Positions 6,000 to 6,935 of a stretch of DNA of 6,935 nucleotides are shown here, piece after piece. The stretch spans positions 1 through 6,935 of the forward strand of contig JBAUHN010000412.1 in NCBI GenBank assembly GCA_049680295.1, given 5' to 3'. A program made the position numbers and the translations under genes. The number at the start of each line of letters is the position of its first letter. Positions within the stretch are counted from its first letter, which is position 1. The DNA comes from JBAUHN01 sp049680295 (GTDB lineage: Bacteria; Pseudomonadota; Alphaproteobacteria; Rhodobacterales; Rhodobacteraceae). The notes below the pieces were generated by a model. It did not search any database. It saw nothing but the letters and a program-made list of their open reading frames with translations, and was not told the origin of the DNA.

Positions 6000-6935
6000 A
6001 TGATCAAGAAAACAACATGTGCTTTTGTGGCCGGTGCGGTTATGGCGCTTTCCAGTCAAGCCGCTTTGGCAGATGGCCACGGTGAAATTACCGTCGGTTA
6101 TTTCCTGGAATGGCCAATGCCATTCCTGGCGGCCAAAGCCTCTGGTGCTTACGACGAAGCGCTGGGTATGAAAGTGAACTGGGTTTCTTTCGAAACAGGG
6201 ACAGCAATGTCCGCCGCAATGGCGTCCGGTGACGTGCAATTGTCCGTTTCACAAGGTGTGCCGCCGTTCGTTGTGGCAACATCGGGCGGGCAAGACCTTC
6301 AGATTGTTGATGTCGCGGTATCCTATTCTGACAACGACAACTGTGTTGTCGCCTCGGGTCTGGAAATTGACAAATCCTCAGCCGGAGAGTTGGCCGGTAA
6401 GAAGGTTGCTGTGCCACTTGGGACAGCCGCGCACTACGGATTCTTGCGCCAAATGGACCATTTCGGCGTTGATTTAGCGTCGCTTCAAATCGTTGACATG
6501 GCACCGCCAGAAGGTGCTGCAGCACTTAGCCAAGGCGCCGTTGACTTTGCTTGCGGTTGGGGCGGTGGTTTGAGCCGTATGAAGGAATATGGTAACATCC
6601 TGCTGACCGGCGCTGAAAAGCAAGAGCTGGGCATTTTGGTGTTTGACGTGACAACCGCGCCTGCATCCTACATCGCCGAAAACGGCGACGTGGTTGCAAA
6701 ATTCGTGAAAGTCACTGCGGATGCAAACGCTGATTGGAACGCCAACCAAAGCGAAGAAATGCTGGCAGTGATCGCAGAACAATCCGGTATGGATGTCGAC
6801 GCGGCACGCAGCTCAATCGCCGGTTTTGTGTTCCCGTCAATTGACGAACAGCTTAGCGAAAGCTGGATGGGCGGCAATGTGTCGACCTTTATGAAAGGTG
6901 TCGCGGACGTGTTTGTTGAATCAGGTTCTATCGAC
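6000..6935 (+). CDS. tauA: Taurine ABC transporter substrate-binding protein TauA (3' end cut by window)
   Basis: The frame runs 312 codons from the ATG at 6000 to the window edge without a stop. The product is a periplasmic binding protein that would capture taurine for an ABC importer, whose ATPase and permease genes are expected just downstream. A typical signal peptide is visible: a positive start (MIKK), a hydrophobic stretch, and a cleavage site after SQAALA at about residue 24. The mature part begins ITVGYFLEWPMPF and contains GTAMSAAMASGDVQLSVSQGVPP, VAVPLGTAAHYGFL and DFACGWGG, a pattern I recognise from alphaproteobacterial TauA proteins (SsuA/TauA-like family). The length suggests only a short C-terminal piece is missing. 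An in-frame ATG at 5979 would add seven residues, including a glutamate, before the signal peptide. The divergent tpa supports taurine as ligand, although related sulfonates are possible. Confidence 0.88.
   Translation, partial: MIKKTTCAFVAGAVMALSSQAALADGHGEITVGYFLEWPMPFLAAKASGAYDEALGMKVNWVSFETGTAMSAAMASGDVQLSVSQGVPPFVVATSGGQDLQIVDVAVSYSDNDNCVVASGLEIDKSSAGELAGKKVAVPLGTAAHYGFLRQMDHFGVDLASLQIVDMAPPEGAAALSQGAVDFACGWGGGLSRMKEYGNILLTGAEKQELGILVFDVTTAPASYIAENGDVVAKFVKVTADANADWNANQSEEMLAVIAEQSGMDVDAARSSIAGFVFPSIDEQLSESWMGGNVSTFMKGVADVFVESGSID

Noticed and set aside
5901..6239. 112-codon minus-strand frame, and others antisense to tauA
   Set aside because: They overlap the start of tauA, which has a clear signal peptide and binding-protein motifs; the antisense translations are histidine- and arginine-rich shadows.

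Overview
The window looks like a chromosomal segment from an alphaproteobacterium, most likely a marine Rhodobacterales (Roseobacter-group) species. This rests on recognising the encoded proteins (IolC, IolB, IolG, a taurine:pyruvate aminotransferase and TauA, all of the type familiar from that group) and on the moderate-to-high GC content. No database search was possible. There are no RNA genes, insertion sequences or CRISPR arrays.

Positions 2-3920 hold the 3' part of a tightly packed, rightward myo-inositol catabolic operon: the 3' end of iolD, then iolC, iolB, a class II aldolase in the iolJ role, and iolG. Gaps between genes are at most 37 nt with the chosen starts, and iolB and the aldolase overlap by 4 nt (ATGA). 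The encoded steps are oxidation of inositol (IolG), ring hydrolysis of the trihydroxycyclohexanedione (IolD), isomerisation of 5-deoxyglucuronate (IolB), phosphorylation of 2-deoxy-5-keto-gluconate (IolC) and cleavage of the phosphorylated product (aldolase). The dehydratase IolE, the semialdehyde dehydrogenase IolA, a transporter and a regulator are not in the window. A perfect 12-bp hairpin at 3947-3975 separates this operon from the convergent gene to its right.

Positions 4002-6935 are a taurine-use locus. A leftward gene encodes taurine:pyruvate aminotransferase (Tpa), and a rightward gene, cut by the window edge, encodes the periplasmic taurine-binding protein TauA. TauA would deliver taurine to an ABC importer (expected downstream), and Tpa would transaminate it with pyruvate to sulfoacetaldehyde and alanine. 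The enzyme that would use sulfoacetaldehyde (Xsc) is not in the window.

The roughly 600 bp between tpa and tauA contain no convincing gene. They hold a tandem direct repeat just upstream of the likely tpa promoter, and a weaker, similarly spaced pair facing tauA. The repeat resembles the CTGGACYTAA motif that I recall for TauR, the MocR-type taurine regulator of Rhodobacter capsulatus. No tauR gene lies in this gap. I see no clearly new system. The points most worth checking are the promoter repeats and the aldolase, whose motif departs from the usual class II pattern.
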